From the NCBI RefSeq assembly GCF_017357385.1, contig NZ_CP071635.1:264075-328074 (forward strand): a stretch of DNA of 64,000 nucleotides, in the 5' to 3' direction. The number at the start of each line of letters is the position of its first letter. Positions within the stretch are counted from its first letter, which is position 1. This stretch comes from Rhizobium sp. NZLR1 (lineage in GTDB: Bacteria > Pseudomonadota > Alphaproteobacteria > Rhizobiales > Rhizobiaceae). A program made the translations under genes and the position numbers. Positions 53,494 to 61,734 of this stretch are shown piece by piece. Below the pieces are notes generated by a model. The model saw nothing but the letters and a program-made list of their open reading frames with translations. It did not search any database and was not told the DNA's origin.

Positions 53494-54786
53494 TCAGGTC
53501 AAAGTTAGGCTGTGTCGACTTGCGTTTTTTGAGAGGAAGTGCGCCTTGACTTCGGGAGCCAAGCCACCGGCTCCAAAGAATCCCTCGATCTTCTGCCAGA
53601 GTTTCAGGTGTTTAGTAGCGCAGCGTGCTGACGAGCAATTGAACCAGAATGTCGTGTCGCCGCCGTCACTCAACGGTATGGTTTTCACAGCCTTCAGATA
53701 TCCTTCGACGACGTCTGGCTCCGGGTTGTGATGCGCGCCGTCACCGCAGAAAATATAGTGGCTGGCACGGATACTCTCGACGAATTTCTTTGAGTAGCTG
53801 TTGTCGGCGCCATGATGGGGCACTTTCAGCACGTCGACTTCGAAAGGTTTGTCGTCTCCGATTAATTTCGCCGCGGTCAGGTATTCGAGCAGGCTCTCAT
53901 CGCCCGCGTCTCCTGTCAGAAGAATTCGGCGGCCATTCTCCTCGACGAGAAGTACGAGAGAGGCGAGATTGGGGGGAGTGACATCCTTTTCGATCGCGAG
54001 CGCCAATTCCTGCGCTCGGCGGGCGACGTCCATCGGCGACACTCCGGAGCGAAGGTCTTCGACATCGCGGCGATGCCGATTGCGCAGGGTTTCGACGTAG
54101 TCTTTCTTTTTCTTCAGCCAGTCGATCCAGTCTTTGCGCAACTCATCGAGCTGTACCTTCGTTGGACCCAGCACGGTAGTGGTCATAGAGCCTAACGCAA
54201 TCGGCTTTTTCGGGCGCGCGACCATGAAGTTTCCGGCGAAGTCTGGATTGAGCGGTATGCTCAACTGATCGTCTCCGATCCGCCAGTTGACTTCGATGGC
54301 GTCGCCGACGCTGAGCGCGAGCATCTCGACACGCTCCGCATTCCTCACCATTTCCGGCGTACCCAACCCGGCGGCATTGAGGCCAGCCATCGCGTTGGCA
54401 CTGGCCGCAAGTGCGCTACCCAGTTGCACGCTTTCGGACTTGCTGATGTCGTCGAGGAAGGCATTGTGCCAGAGCGCTCGAATCGCCGGCGGCCTGGGCA
54501 TCGCGGGCTGTTTGAACTTCTTGCCCTTGAGCTGCATGTGGTCGAAGGCTCGCCACTTCATCTCGTCATCAAGCATCCGGAGCACGCCACCGATATGGTC
54601 GCGGTCGATGTGTGAGACATAAACGACGTCGATTTCCTTTTGCGCCGCCCTGAGTTCGGAGAGTGGGGTCGCGATGAATTCGTCATAGGCGTCCGGTAGG
54701 CCGGCATCGGCCAACACACGCCGGTCATCGCTCGAGGTCAGTAACAGGCAGTCGCCGCTGGCGGCAGGGAAAACTTCGATCTGCAT
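53494..54786 (-). CDS. MBL-fold (ComEC/Rec2-like) metallohydrolase
   Basis: The 430 residues from the ATG at 54786 have the metallo-beta-lactamase motifs: VVYVSHIDRDHIGGVLRMLD (about residue 56; H-x-D-x-D-H), RILLTGDAGDESLLEYL (about 290), and VLKVPHHGADNSYSKKF (about 320). This subgroup is the ComEC/Rec2 C-terminal-like type; no transmembrane competence part is fused. The start shares one base with the stop of the upstream subtilase (TGATG). MBL-fold plus protease pairs have been predicted in bacterial conflict systems. The substrate is unknown; nuclease or phosphodiesterase activity is the family guess. Confidence 0.88.
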   Translation of the reverse strand: MQIEVFPAASGDCLLLTSSDDRRVLADAGLPDAYDEFIATPLSELRAAQKEIDVVYVSHIDRDHIGGVLRMLDDEMKWRAFDHMQLKGKKFKQPAMPRPPAIRALWHNAFLDDISKSESVQLGSALAASANAMAGLNAAGLGTPEMVRNAERVEMLALSVGDAIEVNWRIGDDQLSIPLNPDFAGNFMVARPKKPIALGSMTTTVLGPTKVQLDELRKDWIDWLKKKKDYVETLRNRHRRDVEDLRSGVSPMDVARRAQELALAIEKDVTPPNLASLVLLVEENGRRILLTGDAGDESLLEYLTAAKLIGDDKPFEVDVLKVPHHGADNSYSKKFVESIRASHYIFCGDGAHHNPEPDVVEGYLKAVKTIPLSDGGDTTFWFNCSSARCATKHLKLWQKIEGFFGAGGLAPEVKAHFLSKNASRHSLTLT

Positions 54787-56897
54787 CAACTTTTGCCCTT
54801 CATTCGCTTCTGAAGACTGTCGGTCAGGTCATCCACGGGCTGGACCATTCTCACCACCTCCCGCAGGCACGCGCCCGGATCAATGACACCGAAACCAGAG
54901 CCGTTTTGCCATTCGTAGCCGGAACCCGGAAGCGGTTGTGAAGTGCGTTGGATGACCCCACCGATCTGGGCGGCAGTGAGTTGCGGGTTTAGCGAGAGCA
55001 TCAGCCCGGCAACGCCCGCGACATAGGGGCTTGCCATGCTGGTACCCGTCATTTCAATCCACTTGTTTTGCGAATCGAAACCGCAGGCCGCGACGATCCC
55101 AGTGCCCGGCGCCGCAATCTCTGGCTTCATCCTCCCATCGCGGGTCGGCCCTTGGCTCGAGGACGCGTTGAGCAGTTCCCGCGCCTCATCGAGATTCGCT
55201 ACGCCGATCACGCGCGGACCACATGCCAACGAACTCAGCGTCGAATGGTCGACGAAGGTATCCGGTCCAAAGAACGAGGGTAACCGCCACTGCGTGCGTA
55301 CCCGACCTCGTGACGGGTCGTCCCGCTCGATCCACGCATCGTAGGCTCCGTTGCGCACCACCTTGCCGGTAAGCCGCACCTTCCAGCCGCCGGCTGTAAT
55401 CCCCACGATTGGCTCGCCCATATAGGGACTGAGATAGATCGAAATACGGTTATCCCCATTTTTGGGGTCACTCAGGACGTTGTAGATCGAAACGACCGTG
55501 CGATCGGCCAGCAGCAGGTTCTCCACCCTCTGGCCGGGAGAGACCGGCCCGATGCGAATGCCGTTAGGGGTAAAGAGCTCAACGTCGAATTCATCCTGTG
55601 CGCTGTACCAGATTTCGAGCTCATTCTCGGAGACGTCTTCGACACCGTTGCCAACCACGAGCCATTCCAGATCGCGCCGCAGCGCCGCCGCTGGGATTCG
55701 ACCGCTGGAATGCACGCGCCCAGACCAGATGCCGGTATCGCCTTCGAATTCCAGCGCATCCTGTCCGGAGTTCCCGGCCGCGACGCAAATCGACCGGCCC
55801 GGCTCGGTCATCGATGCGTCGATCCAGCGTGAAAGAAGCTCCGAGCCATCGTGTGCGCCGCCATTGGTGCCGAGGCTGACATTGATCGAAATCGCCTCGA
55901 TATCCTTGTCAGCCTCCGCCAGCGCGAAGAGATACGCCAGGCCGTCGACAAGGCAGGTCGTGTCGTAGAACGATTTGCGACGATCGTTGTCGGCGTCGGG
56001 GAGCGACAGGAGAACAGCGGCGATCTTTGCCCTTTTGCAGAGACCGGAGCGGCCCGCAGCGATGCTTGCAACATGGGTTGCATGAGAACCGCGGATTTGC
56101 TGTGACTGCGGCGCAAGATCGTAGGGTGATACCCGCGCCGCCTTGGCTTCTTTCAGCGCAAAGGCGATGTGCTCGGCCGTGATTTCAGACCCGCGGCTTT
56201 GGGCTTTGCTTGCCTTCCCCTCGCTGACGGCGAGTTGCGGTGGGTCGAAAGCATCACCGCCTTGATCCCAGATGCGGATGATACGTGAATTGCCGGCATC
56301 GTCCATGAAGTCTTCGTGGGCGAAATCAATGCCACCTACGTCGATTATCCCGATTAACACGTTCTTGCCAATGTCATCGATCGTTCGGTTCTTGCCGGCG
56401 ACTCCGACTGTGCCGCTATTGTAGAGAACGTAGCGGTCGGCGGATGGTTGGCTGGGGGTGTTGGCGCCAATCTGAGGGTCCGGCGCCCGCAGCGTCTCGG
56501 CGAGCTCGATGGATTGCACCACGGGATCCGAGTCGAGCTTTTGGAGGTCCGCGATGCTTACGGTGGCTGTGCCGACACGGCCGTTGCGGCGTGTGACAAG
56601 ATCAGGAGATTTAGCGCTCTCGCGATTCAGAAGGACAAAGACGCTGACCTCGACATCCTTCGGCAGGTCCTTCTGTTTCGGGCCGCGGGCGATTGCATCG
56701 ATCTCACGCTTCAGTTGCTTGACGCTGTCGTCGGTCGTCAAGCTGACGATATCAGGCACTTTCAGTTTCTGCGCCGCCGGTTTGAGCCGCACTGCACCGT
56801 TCTGCTGCGCGCGCACCGCGTTCACGTTAGAATCGCCGTTTGCCACGCAACGCAGACGGCTATTGAGTTTGCGCATGCGATCAAGTGGATTGGCCAT
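54786..56897 (-). CDS. S8-family (subtilisin-like) serine peptidase
   Basis: The 703-residue peptidase has a full catalytic triad: Asp186 in LIGIIDVGGID, His272 in GSHATHVASIAAG, and Ser620 in MTGTSMASPYVAGVAGLM. The oxyanion Asn region (VAAGNSGQDALEFEG) lies between them. The Asp motif reads Asp-Val-Gly rather than Asp-Ser/Thr-Gly. The first 150 residues carry a pro- or sensor-like region with no signal peptide, so it probably acts in the cytoplasm. An insert before the Ser (about 390-560) is beta-rich. It is coupled to the MBL-fold gene. Such soluble proteases can be regulated effectors; the trigger is not visible. Confidence 0.9.
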   Translation of the reverse strand: MANPLDRMRKLNSRLRCVANGDSNVNAVRAQQNGAVRLKPAAQKLKVPDIVSLTTDDSVKQLKREIDAIARGPKQKDLPKDVEVSVFVLLNRESAKSPDLVTRRNGRVGTATVSIADLQKLDSDPVVQSIELAETLRAPDPQIGANTPSQPSADRYVLYNSGTVGVAGKNRTIDDIGKNVLIGIIDVGGIDFAHEDFMDDAGNSRIIRIWDQGGDAFDPPQLAVSEGKASKAQSRGSEITAEHIAFALKEAKAARVSPYDLAPQSQQIRGSHATHVASIAAGRSGLCKRAKIAAVLLSLPDADNDRRKSFYDTTCLVDGLAYLFALAEADKDIEAISINVSLGTNGGAHDGSELLSRWIDASMTEPGRSICVAAGNSGQDALEFEGDTGIWSGRVHSSGRIPAAALRRDLEWLVVGNGVEDVSENELEIWYSAQDEFDVELFTPNGIRIGPVSPGQRVENLLLADRTVVSIYNVLSDPKNGDNRISIYLSPYMGEPIVGITAGGWKVRLTGKVVRNGAYDAWIERDDPSRGRVRTQWRLPSFFGPDTFVDHSTLSSLACGPRVIGVANLDEARELLNASSSQGPTRDGRMKPEIAAPGTGIVAACGFDSQNKWIEMTGTSMASPYVAGVAGLMLSLNPQLTAAQIGGVIQRTSQPLPGSGYEWQNGSGFGVIDPGACLREVVRMVQPVDDLTDSLQKRMKGKS

Positions 56898-57075
56898 CTC
56901 AGTTCAAGGTCCTTTTTCGATCCGAGGATTCTATTGCGACAAGCACTTTCTGAAGTGGACACACAGTTCTAGAAATCGGCCCATCGGCGCCATGAGATAC
57001 TGAAGTCGCACGTGAGCGTTTGTGGCGCGTGACGCTTCAATCCGTTGGCAAATCACTCCACACGAACCAAGCGAG

Positions 57076-58077
57076 CTAGTTCAACCGGGTAGGCAGATTG
57101 AACTGCGTCGGACTGAGGTCCAGTTTCTGTTCAAAAACCTTGAGATCGGTAGGCTCCAGCACCATGCCACCTGAAACATCGCCGCCCTGCGGAAGGGCGC
57201 TACCTTGGATGTCTGAAAAGCTGGGAATCTTATTCTCCGGCCAATCGTCTATAGCGTCGAGCTGGATGCGCTTCGGTTCAAGGACAACACCAAGTGAATT
57301 CGGATCTAGCCGATATGCTGACGTCGCGAAAATCTCGCGGGTATTCGCAGCGTTACTTTCAATGCTTTCAATCGAGGCGGAGACCGTTCCGGTCGGCAGA
57401 ACGTCGAGCGTTGCCCCGTCCGACGTCTTGAGATTACGAGCGATTGCATTGAATTTTCCAACTGCGACAGCCAAAGTTTCTGGATTTTCGAGATTAACGC
57501 GCAGTGTGGCAACCGTCGCCGTGACAACTATGGGAACTGAAGTGCATAGACTGCCGGTGAGTCCAGCGTGGCACTGCAGTTCGTTCACGACCTTTGTTTC
57601 CAGAGTCCAGTCTGGTCCGTACGTCGCGACCGCCCAGTACATTGCCTTTGCTTTCCATTCCGCCACTCCGTTGGCCCGCATGCCATAGTAGAAGTTCCGG
57701 TGCGTGTCGTGAGCTGTGCGATTTTGCTTCGTGCAAAAATAATCGTGAATGATGGATGCCTTCAGATAAGGCCCTTCGAATGGCCCTCCAATAATCGACC
57801 AGAAGGCCTGTGGAATAGATGCGCCATCTACTTTTTCACCGGCGGGAACGTCCCATTTGAGGCCATTCGGGTCATCGAAGCTGAAGTTGTTTGACAATTC
57901 AAATAAGGGTCGCGGATCAGCGTCTATGAACTGACCCGACGGTCCGCTCGAGAAATTGCCGAAGAACTCAGCCGCGTTGATTTCGATCGCGCTGCAACAA
58001 AGGAGAGCCGCGGCCAATAGTACGCGCTTAAAGGAACTGTCCGAACTACCGCTTTTAGCTAAAAGGTCACGTTGCAT
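57076..58077 (-). CDS. exported DUF1353-family protein
   Basis: From the ATG at 58077 the protein is 333 residues, with a signal peptide (VLLAAALLCCSAIEINA, preceded by a basic N-terminus). The DUF1353 pattern is present: KWDVPAGEKVDGASIPQAFW, SIIGGPFEGPYLKASIIHDY with the conserved His-Asp, and AHDTHRNFYYGMRANGV. DUF1353 proteins occur in phages and plasmids and have been suggested to be peptidase- or lysozyme-related, without proof I can cite. The C-terminal 170 residues have no family. The gene stands alone. The 63 upstream in-frame codons to 58266 look non-coding. Confidence 0.78.
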   Translation of the reverse strand: MQRDLLAKSGSSDSSFKRVLLAAALLCCSAIEINAAEFFGNFSSGPSGQFIDADPRPLFELSNNFSFDDPNGLKWDVPAGEKVDGASIPQAFWSIIGGPFEGPYLKASIIHDYFCTKQNRTAHDTHRNFYYGMRANGVAEWKAKAMYWAVATYGPDWTLETKVVNELQCHAGLTGSLCTSVPIVVTATVATLRVNLENPETLAVAVGKFNAIARNLKTSDGATLDVLPTGTVSASIESIESNAANTREIFATSAYRLDPNSLGVVLEPKRIQLDAIDDWPENKIPSFSDIQGSALPQGGDVSGGMVLEPTDLKVFEQKLDLSPTQFNLPTRLN

Positions 58078-58301
58078 GTTTGAAACCCTCCCCAGTCTCA
58101 GCTCCGCAAAGTCCGAGCATGTCCCCCCAGAAAATAACCCATGATTGCAAATTCTATCGATGGCGTCAAAGAGCGTCAGGAGGTTGGATGGTTGATGCGC
58201 GCTTCTCACTTTCCGGAGGGGTACCAGCGCCAGGCGGTCCGACGATTGCGCCGCCCCAGTTGTCATCCAAGCTCTGCTATACGAAATCGGGGGAAAGTAC
58301 C

Positions 58302-58501
58302 ATGGTGAGCCTTTACAACGACCCGTTCAAGGTCGCCGAAACCACCGAATCCATTGCGTTGGCGCGCGGAATTCTACCCTGCGGCTGATAGCCGCCGCAG
58401 ACGTTCGTTCGCTTCTGGCCCATCGGCAATCTGGTGACCGCGCGTTGGAACGCAGGCTGAGGGTGCTTGCGATCAACAACCCAAGAGCTGTAGCTGCGTG
58501 A
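58302..58501 (+). pseudogene. possible small gene split by a frameshift
   Basis: An ATG at 58302 with GGGGAAAG upstream reads MVSLYNDPFKVAETTESIAL and then stops at 58388. In the next frame, protein-like sequence continues: STLRLIAAADVRSLLAHRQS then LERRLRVLAINNPRAVAA, stopping at 58501. Together they would make a helical protein of about 66 residues with one indel near 58362. The remainder of 58078-58626 shows nothing else. Low confidence. Confidence 0.35.
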
Positions 58502-58626
58502 AACTGCGAGATTGTAAACCTTGCTCGCGAGGTTGGCTGAAATCGCACCCCCACCAACAAGGTTGATCTGCCGATCGTGCCGTGTTTTGAAGTAAGCAAA
58601 TCGGCGCCGGGGATTTGACAACAGGA

Positions 58627-59607
58627 ATGGCAGAGCAGTTTGACATGTTTTCGGAGCAGGTTCCGCGCGACCATGTGGTTACGCGTAGCACCTCCAAGTC
58701 CGCTGAACCCGACAAGCATGCCATTCCCATGAGTGAAGAGGACATGGTCCGACATCTGTCGGAGACAGGTCGATATCGGATCCTGCAGAAACTTATGCCG
58801 CGCGCAATAGCTCTCTTCGCCCGGCCAGCGTACCCCCTCAAGGGCATCATTCTCGACACCGAGACCACGGGCCTCAATGCTCGCAAGGATGAGACCATCG
58901 AGATTGGCGTGATCGCTTTCACCTTCGATGCGACAGGAACTATCGGTGACGTGACCGGCATCTATGGTGGGCTTCAACAGCCGAGCGTTTCCGTTCCCCC
59001 CGAAATCACCAGGCTCACCGGGATCACCGACGACATGGTCGCCGGGCAAACGATCGACATGGCGGCGCTAAAGGCGCTGATTGACCCCGCTGATCTGCTG
59101 ATCGCCCACAATGCCGGTTTCGACCGGCCATTCTGCGAGGCGTTTTCTGATCTGTTCTCCGGTAAGGCCTGGGCTTGCTCGAACTCCGAGATCGACTGGG
59201 CTTCACGCGGATATGAGGGCACCAAGCTCGGCTACCTCATCGGGCAGGCGGGCTACTTCCATGATGGTCATCGGGCTGTCGATGATTGTTTCGCGCTTTT
59301 GGAGGTTCTCGCTCGGGAAGTCGAAGGATCGGCTTCCACCGCTTTCGCCGAGCTCTATGAAGCAAGCCAGAGGTCACGTGTGCGGATCCTTGCGGAGAAC
59401 AGCCCCTTCGACATGAAGGACGACCTGAAGGCGCGAGGCTATCGCTGGACCGACGGAAGCGACGGCCGTCCCAAATCCTGGTGGATCGAGGTTGGGGAAG
59501 AAGCGCTCGATGATGAGCTCCGCTATCTCAGGGCCGAAATCTACCGCTATCCAGACGCCGATCCTCCAATCAAACGCCTCACTGCCTTCGACCGGTTCCG
59601 GGCCTGA
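58627..59607 (+). CDS. DEDDh 3'-5' exonuclease, DNA polymerase III epsilon-like
   Basis: From the ATG at 58627 the protein is 326 residues; a TTG four codons earlier is the alternative. The exonuclease core has ILDTETTGLNARKDETIEIG (first Asp and Glu, about residue 76), DLLIAHNAGFDRPFCEAFSD (second Asp) and GYFHDGHRAVDDCFALLEVL (His and last Asp), the DEDDh set. A C-terminal segment (RGYRWTDGSDGRPKSWWIEV) matches a conserved tail in plasmid-borne relatives. An N-terminal 70 residues precede the domain. It may act in repair or trimming; it is not the replicative dnaQ by context. Confidence 0.9.
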   Translation: MAEQFDMFSEQVPRDHVVTRSTSKSAEPDKHAIPMSEEDMVRHLSETGRYRILQKLMPRAIALFARPAYPLKGIILDTETTGLNARKDETIEIGVIAFTFDATGTIGDVTGIYGGLQQPSVSVPPEITRLTGITDDMVAGQTIDMAALKALIDPADLLIAHNAGFDRPFCEAFSDLFSGKAWACSNSEIDWASRGYEGTKLGYLIGQAGYFHDGHRAVDDCFALLEVLAREVEGSASTAFAELYEASQRSRVRILAENSPFDMKDDLKARGYRWTDGSDGRPKSWWIEVGEEALDDELRYLRAEIYRYPDADPPIKRLTAFDRFRA

Positions 59608-59777
59608 TAGCCCCTTCAGCCCATCTTCTGATCGGACCCATGCTTTGAGCGCATGGCCGACCTGAGACCTTGTGCCTTATCGACGGGCGTCCAAGGGCCT
59701 ATCTTCCAATCATCGAAACGACGTTGGAACCGAAGCAAGGTTGCTGGCGTCAAGAGACCTCACGAAAGGGGATCATC

Positions 59778-59924
59778 ATGAACGTAGCACGCTCTTTCAA
59801 TAACTGGCGCAAGTACCGTCAGACCGTTACCGAACTCGGCCGCATGAGCTCGCGCGAACTGCAGGACCTCGGCATCGATCGCGCCGACATCCGCAGCGTT
59901 GCTCGCCAGTCGGTCGCTCGCTAA
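59778..59924 (+). CDS. DUF1127 (YjiS-like) small protein
   Basis: This 48-residue arginine-rich protein starts MNVARSFNNWRKYRQTVTEL and continues with the invariant DUF1127 core SRELQDLGIDRADIRSVARQ. An AAGGGG site lies about 9 nt before the ATG. The in-frame extension to 59670 has no coding character. Related proteins in alphaproteobacteria affect phosphate and carbon metabolism and bind RNA in some cases. A strong terminator follows 33 bp after the stop, so the gene is probably monocistronic. Confidence 0.9.
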   Translation: MNVARSFNNWRKYRQTVTELGRMSSRELQDLGIDRADIRSVARQSVAR

Positions 59925-59957
59925 GCGGCTTTTTCCTACCCATCCTGAATGACACTA

Positions 59958-59983
59958 CGCCCGCTGATGACGCGGGCGTTTTT
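59958..59983 (+). terminator. rho-independent terminator of the DUF1127 gene
   Basis: CGCCCGC, a 7-nt loop and GCGGGCG form a perfect 7-bp GC stem followed by five T residues. It begins 34 bp after the DUF1127 stop codon. Confidence 0.85.
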
Positions 59984-60087
59984 GTGTCTGGCCGCCGCGA
60001 GGCGCTGTGCTGGAGATAGCTGTCGTCAGGATTACGTCATGCATTTTTCGCATATCTGCACTGCAGCAAAGTCTATTTAATGTGCGG

Positions 60088-60262
60088 CGCGAAAAGGTAT
60101 CTTGGTTTTCATCGAAGCGATGCACCTCCTCCCGCAGAGCTTCGAATTCAGACGGCCCACTCCTCCTCCCAAGGGGCGTCTGTCGGAACAGCGGCACTCC
60201 TCCAGCCGTTGTTCGGTTCTTTTCGAAAAGCCTGCCGCACCTCCTCCCGCGGCAGGCTTTTT
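60088..60262 (+). ncRNA. alpha-r14-like small RNA with four anti-Shine-Dalgarno hairpins
   Basis: Four consecutive hairpins each show a CCUCC-containing loop. Hairpin 1 has the stem TCGAAGC/GCTTCGA with an inner TGC/GCA and loop ACCTCCTCCC (60112-60145). Hairpin 2 has CAGACG/CGTCTG arms with loop ACTCCTCCTCCC (60149-60182). Hairpin 3 has AACAGCGGC/GCCGTTGTT with ACTCCTCCA (60187-60213). Hairpin 4 is the terminator with GCCTGCCGC/GCGGCAGGC, loop ACCTCCTCCC and a T-run (60230-60262). Anti-SD loops identify the Rhizobiales alpha-r14 family (Smr14, NfeR1), which represses translation by pairing with Shine-Dalgarno sequences. A TATTTAAT -10-like element lies at 60074-60081. The 5' end is an estimate. 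Confidence 0.72.
60230..60262 (+). terminator. terminator of the small RNA, probably bidirectional
   Basis: A perfect 9-bp GC-rich stem (GCCTGCCGC / GCGGCAGGC) is followed by TTTTT on the plus strand and by TTTT on the minus strand. It lies between the convergent small RNA and dinB and can stop both. Confidence 0.8.
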
Positions 60263-60282
60263 CGTTTTCAGGCTCGGCGGGA

Positions 60283-61329
60283 TCAAAGTCCCAGATCGAG
60301 TTGCGGTTCTTGCCCGCTTTCTTCGGTGTTGAGCGATGACAGGGTGATCCCTAAGAGCCGCACCGGACGTTTGAACGGGAACACCGAGGCGAGCAGGGTC
60401 TCTGCAATCTCCAGCATCTGGTCGACGTCGGAAACGGCTCCGGACACGGTCCTGCTGCGTGTCGCCTGACTGAAATCCGAGTATTTGATTTTGACGGTGA
60501 TCGTCTTTCCCGTGATGTCATGGGCCCCGCAATACCGCCAGGCCTTCTCGGCCAACGGTCGGAGCTCGGCTTTGGCCAGGTCGAGATTGTCGATATCCTC
60601 GACGAACGTATCCTCGGCGCCGACGGATTTTCGGATGCGGTCAGGCCGGACCTGGCGCTCATCGATGCCCCGCGCGATGCCATAAAAATAAGCACCGGAC
60701 TTTCCAAAATGCTCCTGCAGGAAGGCGAGCGACTTCGATTTCAAATCGAGCCCGGTTTCGATCCCGTATTTGCGCATGCGCTCAGCCGTCGCCGGCCCGA
60801 CGCCATGGAATTTCTTGACGGGCAAGGCTTCGACAAAGCCTGGTCCGTTCTTCGGTGTGATGACGGCCTGGCCATTGGGTTTGTTCAAGTCGCTGGCCAT
60901 TTTCGCGAGGAACTTGTTGTAGGAGATGCCGGCCGAAGCGTTGAGCCCGGTGACCTGCTTGATCTTCGCACGGATCTCCAGCGCAATCTCGGTGGCGATT
61001 TCCATGCCCTTCAGATTTTCCGTCACATCCAGATAGGCTTCGTCCAGCGATAGCGGCTCGATCAGCGGCGTATATTCGGCGAAGATTTCGCGGATTTGCT
61101 GGGAAACCGCCTTATAGACGTCGACGCGCGGCGGCACGAAAATCAGCTCCGGGCATTTCCGTTTTGCGGTGACCGACGGCATGGCCGAATGGACACCAAA
61201 GGCACGCGCCTCATAGCTTGCGGCGGCCACCACGCCGCGTGCTGCGGATCCGCCGACGGCGAGTGGCTTACCACGAAGTTCCGGGTTATCGCGCTGCTCG
61301 ACCGACGCGTAAAAGGCATCCATGTCCAC
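60283..61329 (-). CDS. dinB: DNA polymerase IV (DinB), 5' end joined to a csp gene
   Basis: DinB is an error-prone Y-family polymerase. The 348 residues start with GTG at [20 protein letters not shown], the family's first catalytic Asp block. [18 protein letters not shown] carries the second acidic pair (about residue 95). The thumb/little-finger segments ([39 protein letters not shown]) are complete. Homologues usually have 8-10 residues before this block. Here the homologous codons continue as RKIVH just upstream but meet an in-frame TAA seven codons further on, at the junction with the truncated csp gene. Translation probably depends on reinitiation from the csp frame. Confidence 0.9.
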   Translation of the reverse strand: MDMDAFYASVEQRDNPELRGKPLAVGGSAARGVVAAASYEARAFGVHSAMPSVTAKRKCPELIFVPPRVDVYKAVSQQIREIFAEYTPLIEPLSLDEAYLDVTENLKGMEIATEIALEIRAKIKQVTGLNASAGISYNKFLAKMASDLNKPNGQAVITPKNGPGFVEALPVKKFHGVGPATAERMRKYGIETGLDLKSKSLAFLQEHFGKSGAYFYGIARGIDERQVRPDRIRKSVGAEDTFVEDIDNLDLAKAELRPLAEKAWRYCGAHDITGKTITVKIKYSDFSQATRSRTVSGAVSDVDQMLEIAETLLASVFPFKRPVRLLGITLSSLNTEESGQEPQLDLGL

Positions 61330-61510
61330 ATGGACGATTTTGCGGATCGGCGTTGGCGTTTACCTCGAAGCTGACCTTGTCACCTTCTCTGAGCGAACCG
61401 CCTTGCTGCAAAGCGGACACGTGAACGAACACGTCCGTTCCACCATTCTCTGGGGTAATGAGGCCAAATCCCTTATCACCGTTGAAAAATTTGACAGTAC
61501 CGGTCGCCAT
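61286..61510 (-). CDS. cold-shock protein gene truncated by a junction with dinB
   Basis: The first ~50 residues are a normal cold-shock domain: [20 protein letters not shown] with the RNP1-like KGFGLI, then [20 protein letters not shown] and [10 protein letters not shown]. The reading frame then runs into dinB coding DNA in the wrong frame and adds [12 protein letters not shown] and a basic tail. The usual C-terminal residues of the fold (DRKSGK...A-N-V type) are missing. The gene therefore looks cut at about 61355 and fused to dinB. It may still supply the promoter and ribosome entry for dinB. Confidence 0.75.
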   Translation of the reverse strand: MATGTVKFFNGDKGFGLITPENGGTDVFVHVSALQQGGSLREGDKVSFEVNANADPQNRPCGHGCLLRVGRAAR

Positions 61511-61659
61511 CTCAGTTCCTCTTCAGTCTTTGCGGCATGTTCACGCGCGAAACGAACCTAAGCGGGAGCAATTGCCAATCAACGGATGAACCTCGTCTAT
61601 GAGAAGGCGCGGACTCTTTTGCCGCGCGGGACGGAGCTTTGCATAGCAGTTTGCGTTTG

Positions 61660-61725
61660 TTTGCTGCGCAGTACATATAGACATTTCCGCGGATATGCGG
61701 CATAAGAGCTATATTTGCTGCGCAG
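61660..61725. promoter_or_regulatory. direct repeats upstream of the second AbiEi-like antitoxin
   Basis: TTTGCTGCGCAG occurs at 61660-61671 and again at 61714-61725, 54 bp apart in the same orientation, ending 9 bp before the ATG. Each repeat contains the palindrome CTGCGCAG. The location fits operators for autorepression by the antitoxin. Confidence 0.5.
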
Positions 61726-61734
61726 GGAATATCT

